Positions 27,837 to 36,786 are shown, counted from the stretch's first letter. The stretch: 64,000 nt of DNA from Caldilineaceae bacterium (GCA_022823185.1 JAJDXQ010000015.1:124001-188000), one strand, 5' to 3'. Notes: generated from the letters alone by a model not told the origin. Made by a program: numbers and translations.

Positions 27837-28613
27837 ATGAAGGGAGTCGCCGGCAAACGCGTCTTCGTTTCCGCTGCCGCTGGGGGCATCGGGCACGCCA
27901 TCGCCCTTCGCTTTCTGCAAGCAGGCGCATACGTGCGCATCTGTGATGTGGACGAAGCTGCCCTGGCGCAGGTGCAGGATCCATCAGGCCGGCTCGCCGG
28001 TCTCTGCGCCGACGTAGCCGACCCCAAACAGGTGGAAGCCCTCTTCCATAAAATTGAAAGTGACCTCGGCGGGCTGGATGTGCTCGTGAACAACGCAGGC
28101 ATCTCCGGCCCGACCGCAAACACCGAAGACATCCCGCCAGAGGACTGGCAGCGCACTATCGATGTCAATCTGAATGGCGCATTCTACTGCGCCCGCTTCG
28201 CCATCCCACTGCTCAAAAAGAGCGGCGGCGGCTCCATCGTCAACATCGCCTCCACCGCCGGACTTCACGGCTACCCACTGCGCGCCCCTTACACCGCCTC
28301 AAAGTGGGCGCTGATAGGCCTCACCAAGACCATGGCCATGGAGCTTGGCCCCTTCCGGATTCGCGTCAATGCAGTGTGCCCCGGTTCCGTCGAAGGATCC
28401 CGCATCGAGGCCGTCTTCGCCGCCAAGGCCCGGGCGCGCGGCGTCAGCCCCGATGAAATCCGCAATGCGTTCCGCCAGAAAAGCTCGCTGCGCACGCTGG
28501 TCTCCGCCGAAGACGTCGCCGAAACCGTCATTTTCCTCTCTTCGGACAGCGGCGCCCGCATCTCGGGCCAGACCATCGCAGTCGACGGACACACCGAAAC
28601 CATGCGCATGTGA
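27837..28613 (+). CDS. Short-chain dehydrogenase/reductase (FabG-like)
   Basis: A 258-residue classical SDR. The cofactor loop is SAAAGGIG (12-19), which replaces the usual TGxxxGIG threonine. NNAG (about 85-88), the catalytic Ser in NIASTAG and YTASK are intact. The C-terminal SGQTIAVDGH is typical. It oxidises or reduces a small alcohol or ketone with NAD(P). It probably forms an operon with the PhyH gene. The substrate is unknown. Confidence 0.86.
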   Translation: MKGVAGKRVFVSAAAGGIGHAIALRFLQAGAYVRICDVDEAALAQVQDPSGRLAGLCADVADPKQVEALFHKIESDLGGLDVLVNNAGISGPTANTEDIPPEDWQRTIDVNLNGAFYCARFAIPLLKKSGGGSIVNIASTAGLHGYPLRAPYTASKWALIGLTKTMAMELGPFRIRVNAVCPGSVEGSRIEAVFAAKARARGVSPDEIRNAFRQKSSLRTLVSAEDVAETVIFLSSDSGARISGQTIAVDGHTETMRM

Positions 28614-28830
28614 ACCAGGCGCACATAGACCAAATGCCCGAACCGCATCCCGCCTCCCTCTGCGCCGCCTCCCTATCCCCCGAACCCATGTGGGTACTCC
28701 CCTTGCGGCCGCCCAAGCCCCTTGGCACAGAAAGGCTCCTCCAAATCAGAGACGCCAACACGTCCCTCCCGCCCTTCCCTTACTGTTCTCCCTGCCCCTT
28801 GCCCCTAATCCCCATCTAAATCCCCGTCCT

Positions 28831-28885
28831 GACACCAACCCATCCCCCAAATCCCATAAATCCCCCCAAATCCCCGTTCAGACAA
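28831..28885. repeat. Dispersed intergenic repeat, copy A
   Basis: A 55-base stretch from GACACCAACCCATC to CCGTTCAGACAA that recurs at 48798-48853 with about three differences including one inserted C. The other strand carries runs of GGGGATTT and GGGGGATGGG, which could form a G-quadruplex. Weaker relatives are near 2115 and 37980. Confidence 0.75.
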
Positions 28886-28949
28886 ACTCCCCCGTCCCAA
28901 ATCCCCGTCCTGAAAACCACCGTTCTGCACACAAAAAGATGCCCCCTTC

Positions 28950-28978
28950 TTGCCCTCCCGACAGGACTGTGCTATCGT
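28950..28978 (+). promoter_or_regulatory. Promoter for rex
   Basis: TTGCCC (28950-28955), a 17-base spacer, then TATCGT (28973-28978) with an upstream TG, as in extended -10 promoters. The -10 block TGTGCTATCGT is identical to that of the tRNA-Arg promoter at 38055-38083. Confidence 0.55.
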
Positions 28979-29120
28979 TAGTGAAATACTTCGCAGTCGA
29001 AAGAGGGCCGGCAGGCCACCCCAGCTGACAGTCCATCCGAAAGCCTGAACCAGGCGGCGCCCACTCCAATCTGCGGACACCGCCGCTGCCGCCCCTACTC
29101 ACGAAAGCCGCATCGAAACG

Positions 29121-29768
29121 GTGAAGCACGACAGAACGCAGCCAAAACCTTCTATCCCGGACATCGTAATCGGGCGACTGCCCGTCTATCTGCGCACGCT
29201 GCGGCTGCTGGCCGACGAAGGGCGCGAGGTGACCTCCAGCCAGGAGCTGGGCGAGCACCTTGGCATAAGCTCAGCCCAAATTCGCAAAGACCTCAGCCAC
29301 TTCGGTGAATTCGGCAAACAGGGAACCGGCTACAACATCGACTTCCTTTGCCGCCAACTGCAGAAAATCCTCAACGTGGACCGAATCTGGCCGGTGATGC
29401 TGGTCGGCGCCGGCTCTCTCGGCACCGCCATCGCCAACTACCAGGAGTTCGAATCAAGCGGCTTCCGCATCGTTTCCGTTATGGATGAAGACCCACAGAA
29501 AATCGGTCAGCCTATCGGAATCGGCCTGGTCATCGAGAACTTCGCAACCCTGCAACGCCGGGTCCAGGAACTGGGTGTGCAGATTGCAGTGATGGCCGTC
29601 CCTGCCCACGCGGCCCAGCGCGTCGCCAACCAGCTTGTCGAGGCCGGGCTGAACAGCATCCTGTGTTACGCCCCCATCACACTTGCCGTCCCCGCGCACG
29701 TTCGAGTCGAATACATCGATCCGGTCGTCCACTTCCAGCACATGACCTATTATCTGCGCGCCGAATAA
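29121..29768 (+). CDS. rex: Redox-sensing transcriptional repressor Rex
   Basis: A 215-residue Rex. The N-terminal winged helix (about 10-85) contains [22 protein letters not shown], the DNA-recognition part. The Rossmann domain has GAGSLGTA (about 97-104) for NADH or NAD binding. Family members repress respiration and fermentation genes when NADH is low. The GTG at 29121 is used; there is no strong ribosome site, so the start is less certain than the gene. Confidence 0.94.
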   Translation: MKHDRTQPKPSIPDIVIGRLPVYLRTLRLLADEGREVTSSQELGEHLGISSAQIRKDLSHFGEFGKQGTGYNIDFLCRQLQKILNVDRIWPVMLVGAGSLGTAIANYQEFESSGFRIVSVMDEDPQKIGQPIGIGLVIENFATLQRRVQELGVQIAVMAVPAHAAQRVANQLVEAGLNSILCYAPITLAVPAHVRVEYIDPVVHFQHMTYYLRAE

Positions 29769-29834
29769 CAGGCGCTGTCCCGGACCGCGCCTTTCCTGGA
29801 CGGCTCGCGCCTGTCAACGAACCTCAGCCCGAAT

Positions 29835-30566
29835 TCAAAGGGGATCTTTGCGAGGCAGACCCTGCTGCCTGGGGTACTGTTTGGGGGTCTTCCGCAGCTT
29901 TTTCACCAAAAGAATTCGCCGCTCTTCATTCAGTGACGGCACCACAACAGGAGAAAACCGGACCGTTTCGCCGCCCAGCAGTTCAATCGCCTTGCGCGCC
30001 TCCATGAACTCCTCGGCCGCGTTCGGGCCCTTGTACAGGAGCGCAAGCCCGCCCTGGCGTACAAACGGCATCACATACTCGGTCAGCGTGTTGAGACGGG
30101 CCACGGCCCTGGCCGTCACCAGATCGAACTGACCGCGAAAACGTCGTTTGCGGCCCAATTCCTCAGCCCGGCCCTGGATCAGCGTTACATTGTCAAGCCC
30201 CAGCGCGCCCACGACCTCGTTGAGAAAGCGTATCTTCTTGGCCGTGCCATCCACAAGCGTCAGCTTCAGATTGGGCCACACGATTTTGAGCGGCAAACCG
30301 GGGAATCCCGCGCCGGTGCCAATATCGACGCAGGCCAGCGCCCGGGTCGGGGGCATTGATGAACCGTACTCCTCGGCAACCAGCGGCAGGCCCGCCAGAC
30401 AGTCCAGAAAATGCTTCCTCTGCACGCCTTCGCTGTCCGCAATCGCGGTCAGATTCATCTTCTGATTCCATTCGTCCAGCAACGCCGCATAGGCGCGAAA
30501 CTGCTCGATCTGTTCGCTATCAAGTGGAATGCGCAGGTCGTCTGCGCCAGATTTCAATAACTGCAT
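29835..30566 (-). CDS. rsmG: 16S rRNA (guanine527-N7)-methyltransferase RsmG
   Basis: 243 residues from the ATG at 30566. RsmG motifs are LLDEWNQKMNLTAI (about 31-44), the SAM-binding loop VDIGTGAGFPGLPL (about 80-93), FDLVTARAVA and LLYKG. It methylates N7 of G527 in 16S rRNA. The frame stays open upstream to 30833, but that part has no family match and overlaps the divergent Nudix gene. Only 28 bases separate the two starts, so their promoters overlap. Confidence 0.94.
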   Translation of the reverse strand: MQLLKSGADDLRIPLDSEQIEQFRAYAALLDEWNQKMNLTAIADSEGVQRKHFLDCLAGLPLVAEEYGSSMPPTRALACVDIGTGAGFPGLPLKIVWPNLKLTLVDGTAKKIRFLNEVVGALGLDNVTLIQGRAEELGRKRRFRGQFDLVTARAVARLNTLTEYVMPFVRQGGLALLYKGPNAAEEFMEARKAIELLGGETVRFSPVVVPSLNEERRILLVKKLRKTPKQYPRQQGLPRKDPL

Positions 30567-30594
30567 AACTGCATTGTAGCACAGGAGCTGAACC

Positions 30595-31056
30595 TTGAAG
30601 ACGATCCGATACCGCGCCGCCGGCGGCGTCGTTGCGCAAAGAGACCTCCTCCCCCACCTGCCCCCGACGGAAACTTTCTTGCTCCTGCTGGATAGACCCA
30701 GCCGAGCAGAAATCCGCCTGCCCAAAGGGCATATCGACCCGGGCGAGAGCGCCCAGGAAGCCGCCCTGCGCGAAACCCGCGAAGAAACCGGCTTCAGAGA
30801 CCTCCGCATCCTGTCAGACCTCGGCAGCCGCACCGTCGAATACGACTACAAGGGCGCCCACTACATTCGGGATGAGCATTACTTCCTCATGCAACTGCTT
30901 TCGCCAAAGCAGACGGCCCGCCCTCCCAAAGACGCCAAACAGTTCCAGGTGCTCTGGGAGCCGCTCACTCGCGCCGCCGAACGGCTGACCTTTGAGGCCG
31001 AGCAACGCTTCGTCAAAGACGCTGTGAAGGCGCTCCGGTTGCTGCCCCCCCTCTGA
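30595..31056 (+). CDS. Nudix hydrolase
   Basis: 153 residues. The Nudix box is complete: G-x5-E-x7-REETGF, running from GHIDPGESA through RETREETGF (about 43-65), and binds Mg2+ for hydrolysis of a nucleoside-diphosphate derivative. The TTG start at 30595 has AGGAGC upstream. The gene diverges from rsmG. The substrate is not predictable; diadenosine polyphosphates or oxidised nucleotides are common ones. Confidence 0.9.
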   Translation: MKTIRYRAAGGVVAQRDLLPHLPPTETFLLLLDRPSRAEIRLPKGHIDPGESAQEAALRETREETGFRDLRILSDLGSRTVEYDYKGAHYIRDEHYFLMQLLSPKQTARPPKDAKQFQVLWEPLTRAAERLTFEAEQRFVKDAVKALRLLPPL

Positions 31057-31066
31057 TTCAACCCAT

Positions 31067-31096
31067 ACAAAAACCGGAAACGTTCCCATTCCCGGT
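31067..31096 (-). terminator. Intrinsic terminator downstream of infA
   Basis: On the minus strand, ACCGGGAA (31096-31089) pairs with TTTCCGGT (31080-31073), eight pairs with one G-U and an 8-base loop. TTTTTG follows. It ends the rpsU-infA transcript and lies just after the convergent Nudix gene. Confidence 0.72.
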
Positions 31097-31214
31097 TCGA
31101 TGGATCCCAAAAATCTTCGGTTCTTGTCAGGCAGTCTCAACGTCCCTGCTCGCAGAAGCGTCAGCCGTGCCTGCGTGCCCCGCGCACGGCCTTGCTCCCA
31201 CCGCAGAGAATCTG

Positions 31215-31430
31215 CTACTTGCGTCGATATGTAATGCGTCCCCGGGTTAAATCATAGGGACTCATATCGACTCGCACCCTGTCGCCGAGAAACACCCGAA
31301 TGTAGTTCCTGCGCATCTTGCCGGACAGATAAGCCAGCACAACGTGTCCGTTCTCCAATTCCACCCGAAATTGGGCATTCGGCAGGGCCTCGACGACTTT
31401 GCCTTCCAGTGTGAGCGTTTCCTCAGCCAT
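31215..31430 (-). CDS. infA: Translation initiation factor IF-1
   Basis: 71 residues, the standard length, with an OB fold. Conserved segments are [37 protein letters not shown] and [13 protein letters not shown], a near-perfect match to bacterial IF-1. It binds the ribosomal A site during initiation. It lies 59 bases downstream of rpsU and probably shares its promoter. Confidence 0.97.
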   Translation of the reverse strand: MAEETLTLEGKVVEALPNAQFRVELENGHVVLAYLSGKMRRNYIRVFLGDRVRVDMSPYDLTRGRITYRRK

Positions 31431-31489
31431 ATCTCCCCATCAGTTGACGCGTGGCCGACTGCTTGGCAGCCTGGTGTTTATAAATTGCT

Positions 31490-31741
31490 CTAACGGAAAG
31501 ATCGGGCAGCGTTTCGCCTCGCTTTCCGAATCGCCTTCTGCTTGTTGATGCGGCGCACCTCGCTCTTGGACGTAAACCAGCGCTTCTGACGCACGATAGG
31601 CAATATCCGCGCCTCAGCCACCGACTTCCGGAAACGCCGCATTAGACTTTCCTGGGATTCTCCAGGCCTCAACTCTACGCTAATCGAACTCACCCCCTTC
31701 AATACGTCTGCTTTTCTGACAAAATAAATCTGCCAGTCCAT
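31490..31741 (-). CDS. rpsU: Ribosomal protein bS21
   Basis: 83 residues from the ATG at 31741. The S21 core begins near SVELRPGESQESLMRRFRKSV and continues with RRRWFxSKSExRR-like and basic C-terminal segments. Residues 1-16 have no counterpart in typical S21, and the ATG lies inside a perfect hairpin, so the real start may be the in-frame GTG at 31693 or TTG at 31702. That would give about 67-70 residues, the usual length. A run AAGGGGG lies right at 31693, too close to be ideal. The gene is certain, the start is not. Confidence 0.88.
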   Translation of the reverse strand: MDWQIYFVRKADVLKGVSSISVELRPGESQESLMRRFRKSVAEARILPIVRQKRWFTSKSEVRRINKQKAIRKARRNAARSFR

Positions 31742-31761
31742 TTCAATTTTGAGACTGGCAG
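31730..31761 (-). promoter_or_regulatory. Hairpin in the rpsU leader
   Basis: CTGCCAGTC (31761-31753 on the minus strand) and GACTGGCAG (31738-31730) form a perfect 9-bp stem with a 14-base loop. ATTTATTTTG follows. It lies at the very start of the predicted transcript and contains the first ATG in its loop, so it may be an attenuator, a translational switch, or a 5'-end stabiliser. Confidence 0.55.
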
Positions 31762-31769
31762 GCTTTCCA

Positions 31770-31799
31770 AGTATATACGACCCGACGGTGGGACTGCAA
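31770..31799 (-). promoter_or_regulatory. Promoter for rpsU-infA
   Basis: TTGCAG (31799-31794), an 18-base spacer, and TATACT (31775-31770). The predicted transcript start, near 31763, falls one or two bases before the leader hairpin. Confidence 0.65.
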
Positions 31800-31807
31800 A
31801 TGCCGCA

Positions 31808-33394
31808 TCAGAGACTTTCCTCCGAACCGCTCGCAGCTTCCGTATCCGGCGCCTCTTCTTCTCCCTCGGCCGCATCGGCATTCGCATCGGCTACTGCCTC
31901 TGGTTCAGCGGCCGCTTCAGCCGCCGCTTCAGCCGCCGGTTCCCCAACCTCCGCTGCAGGGGCATCTTCTGACTCAGCCGTCTCGGCTTCCGGCTCCCCG
32001 ACCGCCGCCGCAGGCTCAGCCACCGCCTCAGCCGCCTCGGCTTCCGGCTCCCCGACCGCCGCCGCAGGTTCGGCCACAGTCTCTGCCGCCTCGGCCTCCG
32101 GTTCCTGAACCTCCGCCGCAGGCTCAGCCTCTTCCTCTACAACCTCAGGTTCCGGTTCCCCGACCGCCGCCTCAGGCTCGGCCGCGTCACTTTCATAGCT
32201 CTCCGCTTCAGACTCCAACAGCGCTTGCCCAACAATCTCATCAGCCTGCCGCCGGCTCAATCCGATGCGCTGCCTGTCAGGATGAATGCGCAAAATCTTC
32301 ACCGGAACGCGATCGCCGCTGCTGACCATCTTCAACGGCTCTGCGACCGTGATATCTGCCAGTTCGCTGATGTGAATCAGCCCTTCAATTCCGGGCTCAA
32401 GCTGAGCAAACGCGCCAAAGTCAATCACTCTTGTAACCGTGACCAGTATCGTGTCATTCACCCGGTACCGTTCTTCTATGCTCTCCCATGGATTCGACAA
32501 CAACCGTTTGCGGCTCAATGCAATTCGGCTGCGCTCCGGATCCAGGCGCAAAACTTCGACCTGAAGACGGTCGCCCACTTTTAAGACATCACGCGGATGG
32601 CTAACCGGCGTCCAACCAATCTCGCTCACATGCAGAAGCCCGTCCGCCCCCCCAATATCCACGAACGCGCCAAACGGCCGCAGGCTGCGAACCTCGCCAT
32701 CGATCACCGCGCCGACCTCCAGCTCCTTGAACAACTCGGCCTTCCGCCCGGCCCGGTACTCGCGTTCGGCCAAACGATAGGAGAGCACAAGTCGACGCCG
32801 CTGCCGCTCCACCTCAATCACTTTGACAGGCAACTCCTGGCCCACAATCTGCTGCAGCCGCTCATTCCGCTGTTCTTCATTCATGTTGCGGGGCAACCCC
32901 ACAACATGTGAAGCCGGTATGAACCCGCGCAAATGATCAAAATCGGCCAGCAGACCACCCTTGTTGTAACCGACCACCTTCCGAACCGTGATCTCGCCGC
33001 TCTCCAGCATCTTTTCCGCAACGAGCCAGTCCTTCTTCTGCAGCGCGTCTGCTATGCTCAGCACCAACATGCCTTCGCTGGTCGTTAGCTTGCTCACCAC
33101 GACTGGCGCCGTCTCACCTTCGCGCAGCGTGCTCACATATTCTTCGTCGAGCCGATTCAAGTCCGATTGGGGGACGATCCCATCTCGCTTTGCGCCAATG
33201 TTCACCAGCAACTCATTCGATCGTACCTCGACGATGATTCCTTCTCGCAGATCGCCGCGCTCCGGCAAACTGAGATCCTCCTCTTCCGCGAGGTACTGCT
33301 CAAATAGCATCTCATCAGCCTGCCGCTCTTCACTGGCTAGCCCATTTTCTGTGCTTTCGGCCTCGTCGCCTAACTGCTCTGACTCTGACATCAT
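31808..33394 (-). CDS. rpsA: Ribosomal protein S1-like protein with four S1 domains and an acidic repeat tail
   Basis: 528 residues. Four S1/OB repeats span about 45-375; the third and fourth have the classic GAFVDIGGADGLLHVSE and GAFAQLEPGIEGLIHISE. They bind mRNA and recruit it to the 30S subunit. The last 130-140 residues are an acidic Ala/Glu/Pro tail in which AVGEPEAE-type units repeat. The ATG at 33394 is preferred because AGGTGG lies eight bases before it; a GTG at 33406 sits inside that site. Four domains, rather than the six of E. coli, is usual outside Proteobacteria. Confidence 0.9.
   Translation of the reverse strand: MMSESEQLGDEAESTENGLASEERQADEMLFEQYLAEEEDLSLPERGDLREGIIVEVRSNELLVNIGAKRDGIVPQSDLNRLDEEYVSTLREGETAPVVVSKLTTSEGMLVLSIADALQKKDWLVAEKMLESGEITVRKVVGYNKGGLLADFDHLRGFIPASHVVGLPRNMNEEQRNERLQQIVGQELPVKVIEVERQRRRLVLSYRLAEREYRAGRKAELFKELEVGAVIDGEVRSLRPFGAFVDIGGADGLLHVSEIGWTPVSHPRDVLKVGDRLQVEVLRLDPERSRIALSRKRLLSNPWESIEERYRVNDTILVTVTRVIDFGAFAQLEPGIEGLIHISELADITVAEPLKMVSSGDRVPVKILRIHPDRQRIGLSRRQADEIVGQALLESEAESYESDAAEPEAAVGEPEPEVVEEEAEPAAEVQEPEAEAAETVAEPAAAVGEPEAEAAEAVAEPAAAVGEPEAETAESEDAPAAEVGEPAAEAAAEAAAEPEAVADANADAAEGEEEAPDTEAASGSEESL
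31830..32190 (-). repeat. In-gene repeats coding for the acidic tail of the S1 protein
   Basis: The 3' end of the S1 gene repeats a unit of about 51-54 bases whose product reads AEAVAEPAAAVGEPEAE with small changes. At least three units are clear, and shorter variants flank them. Such arrays can change copy number by slippage. Confidence 0.7.
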
Positions 33395-33466
33395 CGAATT
33401 TTCCACCTGTGAATTGCGTAGCGGTTCAAGTTGCGGACGGCCCGCTCGAAATACAATATAAACCCG

Positions 33467-33484
33467 GGGCTGCTTTTGCAGCCC
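33467..33484 (-). other. Hairpin in the rpsA leader
   Basis: GGGCTGC (33467-33473) and GCAGCCC (33478-33484) form a 7-bp stem with a 4-base loop in the untranslated leader between the promoter and the S1 start. No T-run follows on the minus strand. A role in control of S1 synthesis is possible but only inferred. Confidence 0.5.
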
Positions 33485-33508
33485 TGTCCAGACTATCTAT
33501 AGCCCTAT

Positions 33509-33537
33509 ATTATAGCCATTTACACCTGCGCAGTCAA
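33509..33537 (-). promoter_or_regulatory. Strong sigma70-type promoter for rpsA
   Basis: On the minus strand, TTGACT (33537-33532), a 17-base spacer and TATAAT (33514-33509): 11 of 12 consensus bases. The leader to the start codon is about 110 bases. Confidence 0.8.
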
Positions 33538-33840
33538 ACGCAAAAAAACCATCAAGCCTGCCCAATATCAAGCTCCAATCCCCAAAATTTCCGCGCACAG
33601 AGAGCGCTGCTTATACGGCGCGTAATAAGCCTCGCGACCCAAAAAAAGGGCTTGGAAAGTCCGCTGCCAGTCAACCTGAAAGCGCAAAGCCATGCCCGTT
33701 CAAGAAAGACCGAACAATCTTGACTGCCCCATTCCCGTGCATAGGCCGCCAGCCTCTGTTGTGTCTGCCAAACGCAAGAATGCCGGAAGTAGGATCCCCC
33801 CCGAAGGCCCCGCTTAAGACCTGATCAATCTTCGCCTCGA
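33538..33840. other. Intergenic, no feature seen
   Basis: 303 bp between the rpsA promoter and the end of the DUF4129 gene. I found no gene, terminator or repeat that I can support. Confidence 0.4.
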
Positions 33841-35496
33841 TCAATCAGCGTCTTCGTCGTCGGTCTTCTTCTCTCCCCCTCTTTCCGCCTGCTCTTCCTG
33901 CAACCCCGCCAAAGCGCCCCGGACCTGTCTCCACGCCCGCTTCAGCAGCGGAACAGCCTTTGCTTCCGTCCTCTGATGCGCGAACTCGATATTCACAAAA
34001 CCCTCTGTCAAACGGGCAACGGCCGCCTCATCCTCCCCTTCAATCCGTTGCGACAACCGCGCCTGAAATCGGTGCGGCGTCTCTCCCGGCCGCCTCCGCA
34101 GCCCGTGCTCGGCAGCGCTTTCCAGCGTCGACACATAGAAATACCGCACCTGCTCATCGGCCGGCAGTCGCCCGAGCATTAGATCGTTCAGCCAGCGCCG
34201 CATACGCGAACGCCCTTTCTTGCCCTCCTCCTCCTCCTCCGGCTGCAGCGCACGCGCCCGCCACTCGTTGAAGGCGTCGCCTATCTGCCGCCAACCCTGC
34301 AGGAACTCGCGCAACCAGGCCAGCAGGCGCTGGAAATTCACCCCCCGCCCCTGGAGATAAATGTACGTCGCATAACCCAGCAAGAGCGCGACAATAATCC
34401 AGAACACCGTCCCGCCAAGCCAGGCCGGCCCGTCCGCCTGCTGAACCTGCTCGAACGGCAGATCCCCCATCTCCGGCTGCTCGCGCGGCGGCTCCTCGAC
34501 CACCTCCTCGTCTCCCCCAAACAGAAGCGCAAGGAGCCCCATCAACAGTCCCAACAGCCCAAAGACCGCGCCGGATATCACCCTGATTGCCCACCCCATC
34601 AGTTGTGCAAGCCGGAATGTGCCGCCCAGCGGCATCAGAAAGGCTGCCGCCGCCACCACCGCCAGCAGCCCGAAAGCATAGAATGGCCAGTTGCGCACGA
34701 TACTGCCTTCGCTCGGCAGTCTTGCCAGCTGCCACCTGGCCCGCAAGGCCGCCAGATGCCCGAATGTCAGCAGCAGCAAGCCTAGAACAAAATAGACGAC
34801 CGCCGCGCCAATCACCCCCCCCGCAATATCCTGGCGAACCAACGCGAAAAACCCGTTCGTACCCATGCCAACCTGGCTGCCCGCAGTCAGCACAATGAGC
34901 AGCATGCCTCCCAACGCCCAACGTTCACTGAATCGGCGTACCAGCGCCCCGCGATCACTTTGTATCCGATGATCGTCGCCGCTGATCGGCCTCGATGCAG
35001 CCTCCAAATCGGCCAGTTCGTCCGTCTGCAAACCCATCGACAGAAAGTCATTTGTCACCAGAACCGCCATCCCCCATGCAATCAGAATCAAGACCGCGTT
35101 GATGACAAAACTGAACGTCAGGAATACGCCGATCGGTTGCAATAGCATCGAGGACGGCGCCGGCCAGCCTTCCACCGTCGCCCAAAGCGCCAATCGCGCC
35201 GCAAAGAGAATCAGTCCAATTTCCGATAGGCGAAATGCCAGCGTGCGCCGGTTCCTCTGCTCAGGCCGCACTAAAATCGTCGTCGTGTATCCGCCGACCA
35301 GCGCCGCGCCTATCGAACTGACTCGCAATATACCTAAGTAGGTCAACGGCAATCCGGGCCCGATGTGCCGGATGAACGATGTCAGGGCGACCATCAGGCA
35401 CCCAACCAACGCCGCAATGACCGCAGGACGCAACAAAGAGTCCTGCCACGCATTGTCATAGTCGATATAGTGTCGGGAACTGCCTGCCTCTTCCAT
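33841..35496 (-). CDS. DUF4129 domain membrane protein
   Basis: 551 residues from the ATG at 35496, which has GGGAG just upstream. About nine or ten hydrophobic segments (first at about 20-40, last near 365) precede a cytoplasmic or periplasmic C-terminal DUF4129 region (YFYVSTLESAAEHGLRRRPGETPHRFQARL). In TgpA-type proteins the same membrane and DUF4129 parts flank a transglutaminase core; no such core (Cys-His-Asp) is visible here. It is the last gene of the MoxR-DUF58 operon, 11 bases after DUF58. The function of this set is unknown; a role in envelope protein maturation has been proposed. Confidence 0.8.
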   Translation of the reverse strand: MEEAGSSRHYIDYDNAWQDSLLRPAVIAALVGCLMVALTSFIRHIGPGLPLTYLGILRVSSIGAALVGGYTTTILVRPEQRNRRTLAFRLSEIGLILFAARLALWATVEGWPAPSSMLLQPIGVFLTFSFVINAVLILIAWGMAVLVTNDFLSMGLQTDELADLEAASRPISGDDHRIQSDRGALVRRFSERWALGGMLLIVLTAGSQVGMGTNGFFALVRQDIAGGVIGAAVVYFVLGLLLLTFGHLAALRARWQLARLPSEGSIVRNWPFYAFGLLAVVAAAAFLMPLGGTFRLAQLMGWAIRVISGAVFGLLGLLMGLLALLFGGDEEVVEEPPREQPEMGDLPFEQVQQADGPAWLGGTVFWIIVALLLGYATYIYLQGRGVNFQRLLAWLREFLQGWRQIGDAFNEWRARALQPEEEEEGKKGRSRMRRWLNDLMLGRLPADEQVRYFYVSTLESAAEHGLRRRPGETPHRFQARLSQRIEGEDEAAVARLTEGFVNIEFAHQRTEAKAVPLLKRAWRQVRGALAGLQEEQAERGGEKKTDDEDAD

Positions 35497-35507
35497 TTTT
35501 CTCCCGG

Positions 35508-36782
35508 CTATCTCTGCAACTTCATCAGGTCCGATTCCCAAATCGTCTGATGCGATACAATGCCCAGCGCCTCTGCCTGCTCTTGCATCAGCTTGAACTG
35601 GGGCTGCAGTGTGCAGGCAAGGGCAAACACGTTGATCCCCCGCCGGTACAGACCGTGAAGAACCCATACCAGGCCTTCTGTCAGCCGGGGCGTCACGACC
35701 ACCAGCGTCGAACCCCAACTCAAATGCGCCGTCCGCGCCGGCAACCAGGTCGGCAGGGCAATCGGCGAAATCCAGTCCTCCCCTCCCGCTTCCCCCTCGG
35801 CCGTCTCCGCCTGACGCCCGCCCTTCCGGCCTGCCGGCTCCACTTCAGCCTTCCGCGCGTCGCGCAGCTGAATCCGCGCCAGGATCTCAAGAATGCCCAT
35901 CAAATGGCCGCGCCCGTTTCGGGAAGGCACCTCCAGCACCTCCGCGCCTGAACGGGGATCCTCCCCGTTGCTGAGAAATCCCACCTCCTGCCTCTGCTCG
36001 GCCACATGACTCGCCACAGACGCCGCCAGTATCACCGCCCATTCGCTGCCGCTGTACTCCTCCCTGTACGGAAATGCGCTACGGTCCAAATCAAGCACTA
36101 CAGTCGTGCTCAGGGCCATCGAAGGCTGGAACTTCTTTACCAGTAGCGCGTCCTCCCGCGCGCTCGCCCGCCAGTGAATATGACGCATACTGTCCCCGCT
36201 GGCATAGGGACGGACGCCTGCCATCCGCGTCGGGTCCTGAAAAAGCCGGTGAGGACTGCGCATATCGCCGAACGGCAGCAGACTGGGCAAACCCAGTTCG
36301 GCCAGAGAATAGACCTTGGGATAGACCGTCAAGAGGTGGGACTTCGTCTCCTGCCAGGAGGACTCGGCAAACCCGAACAGGTCTCCTGTTTGCAGGTTGA
36401 GAGGACCGATCTCGTAGTAGCCGCGGCGGTGACAGTGCAGCGAAAACCGGCGGTTTGTCAGCGAGCGGCCCCCAATGCTGATCACCGTGCTGTACTCATC
36501 GACCGCTCGCAGGTCGATCGGGATATTCTCCTGCAGCCTCAACCACGGGATCGGCAGACGGCTGCGGTTCTGAAAACTGACATCGCTGCGAATTGTCTCG
36601 CCGGCAAACGCCTTGGCCGGCGCTCGCCGCGAAACCTTCAAATTGCGCAGGCTGCGCCGGGTCCACCAATGACTGATCAGCCATACGCCTCCTACCACAT
36701 AGAAGACATAGTAAATCCAGTCCATCCGCAGAAAGACGGCAAACCCAAACAAAAAAAGAAGAAGAAAGAAAAGGTCAAACAA
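35508..36782 (-). CDS. DUF58 domain protein
   Basis: 424 residues from a TTG at 36782, four bases after the moxR stop; an ATG at 36725 would remove most of the first membrane helix. Two hydrophobic helices at the N-terminus are followed by a region with immunoglobulin-like strands, and then the DUF58 signature GxRPYASGDSMRHIHWRASAR (about 205-225), the start of a von Willebrand A-like fold. It partners MoxR ATPases in many bacteria. Ala/Glu-rich low complexity occurs at about 320-345. Confidence 0.86.
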   Translation of the reverse strand: MFDLFFLLLFLFGFAVFLRMDWIYYVFYVVGGVWLISHWWTRRSLRNLKVSRRAPAKAFAGETIRSDVSFQNRSRLPIPWLRLQENIPIDLRAVDEYSTVISIGGRSLTNRRFSLHCHRRGYYEIGPLNLQTGDLFGFAESSWQETKSHLLTVYPKVYSLAELGLPSLLPFGDMRSPHRLFQDPTRMAGVRPYASGDSMRHIHWRASAREDALLVKKFQPSMALSTTVVLDLDRSAFPYREEYSGSEWAVILAASVASHVAEQRQEVGFLSNGEDPRSGAEVLEVPSRNGRGHLMGILEILARIQLRDARKAEVEPAGRKGGRQAETAEGEAGGEDWISPIALPTWLPARTAHLSWGSTLVVVTPRLTEGLVWVLHGLYRRGINVFALACTLQPQFKLMQEQAEALGIVSHQTIWESDLMKLQR

Positions 36783-36786
36783 TCCG

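Larger units (their letters stand above)
28614..29120. other. Intergenic region holding a dispersed repeat and the rex promoter
   Basis: No gene is supported in this 507-bp gap. From about 28800 to 28920 it consists of C-rich units of the form AATCCCCGT, part of the repeat listed at 28831. The promoter at 28950 then precedes a leader of about 135 bases. Confidence 0.5.

Noticed and set aside
28981..29000. Rex self-regulation site (GTGAA-ATAC-TTCGC) downstream of the rex promoter
   Set aside because: The spacing is four bases rather than six and the right half is poor, so I could not support it.
29835..30833. Longer version of the rsmG frame, up to 30833
   Set aside because: The extension is antisense to the Nudix gene and unlike RsmG; the ATG at 30566 gives the family length.
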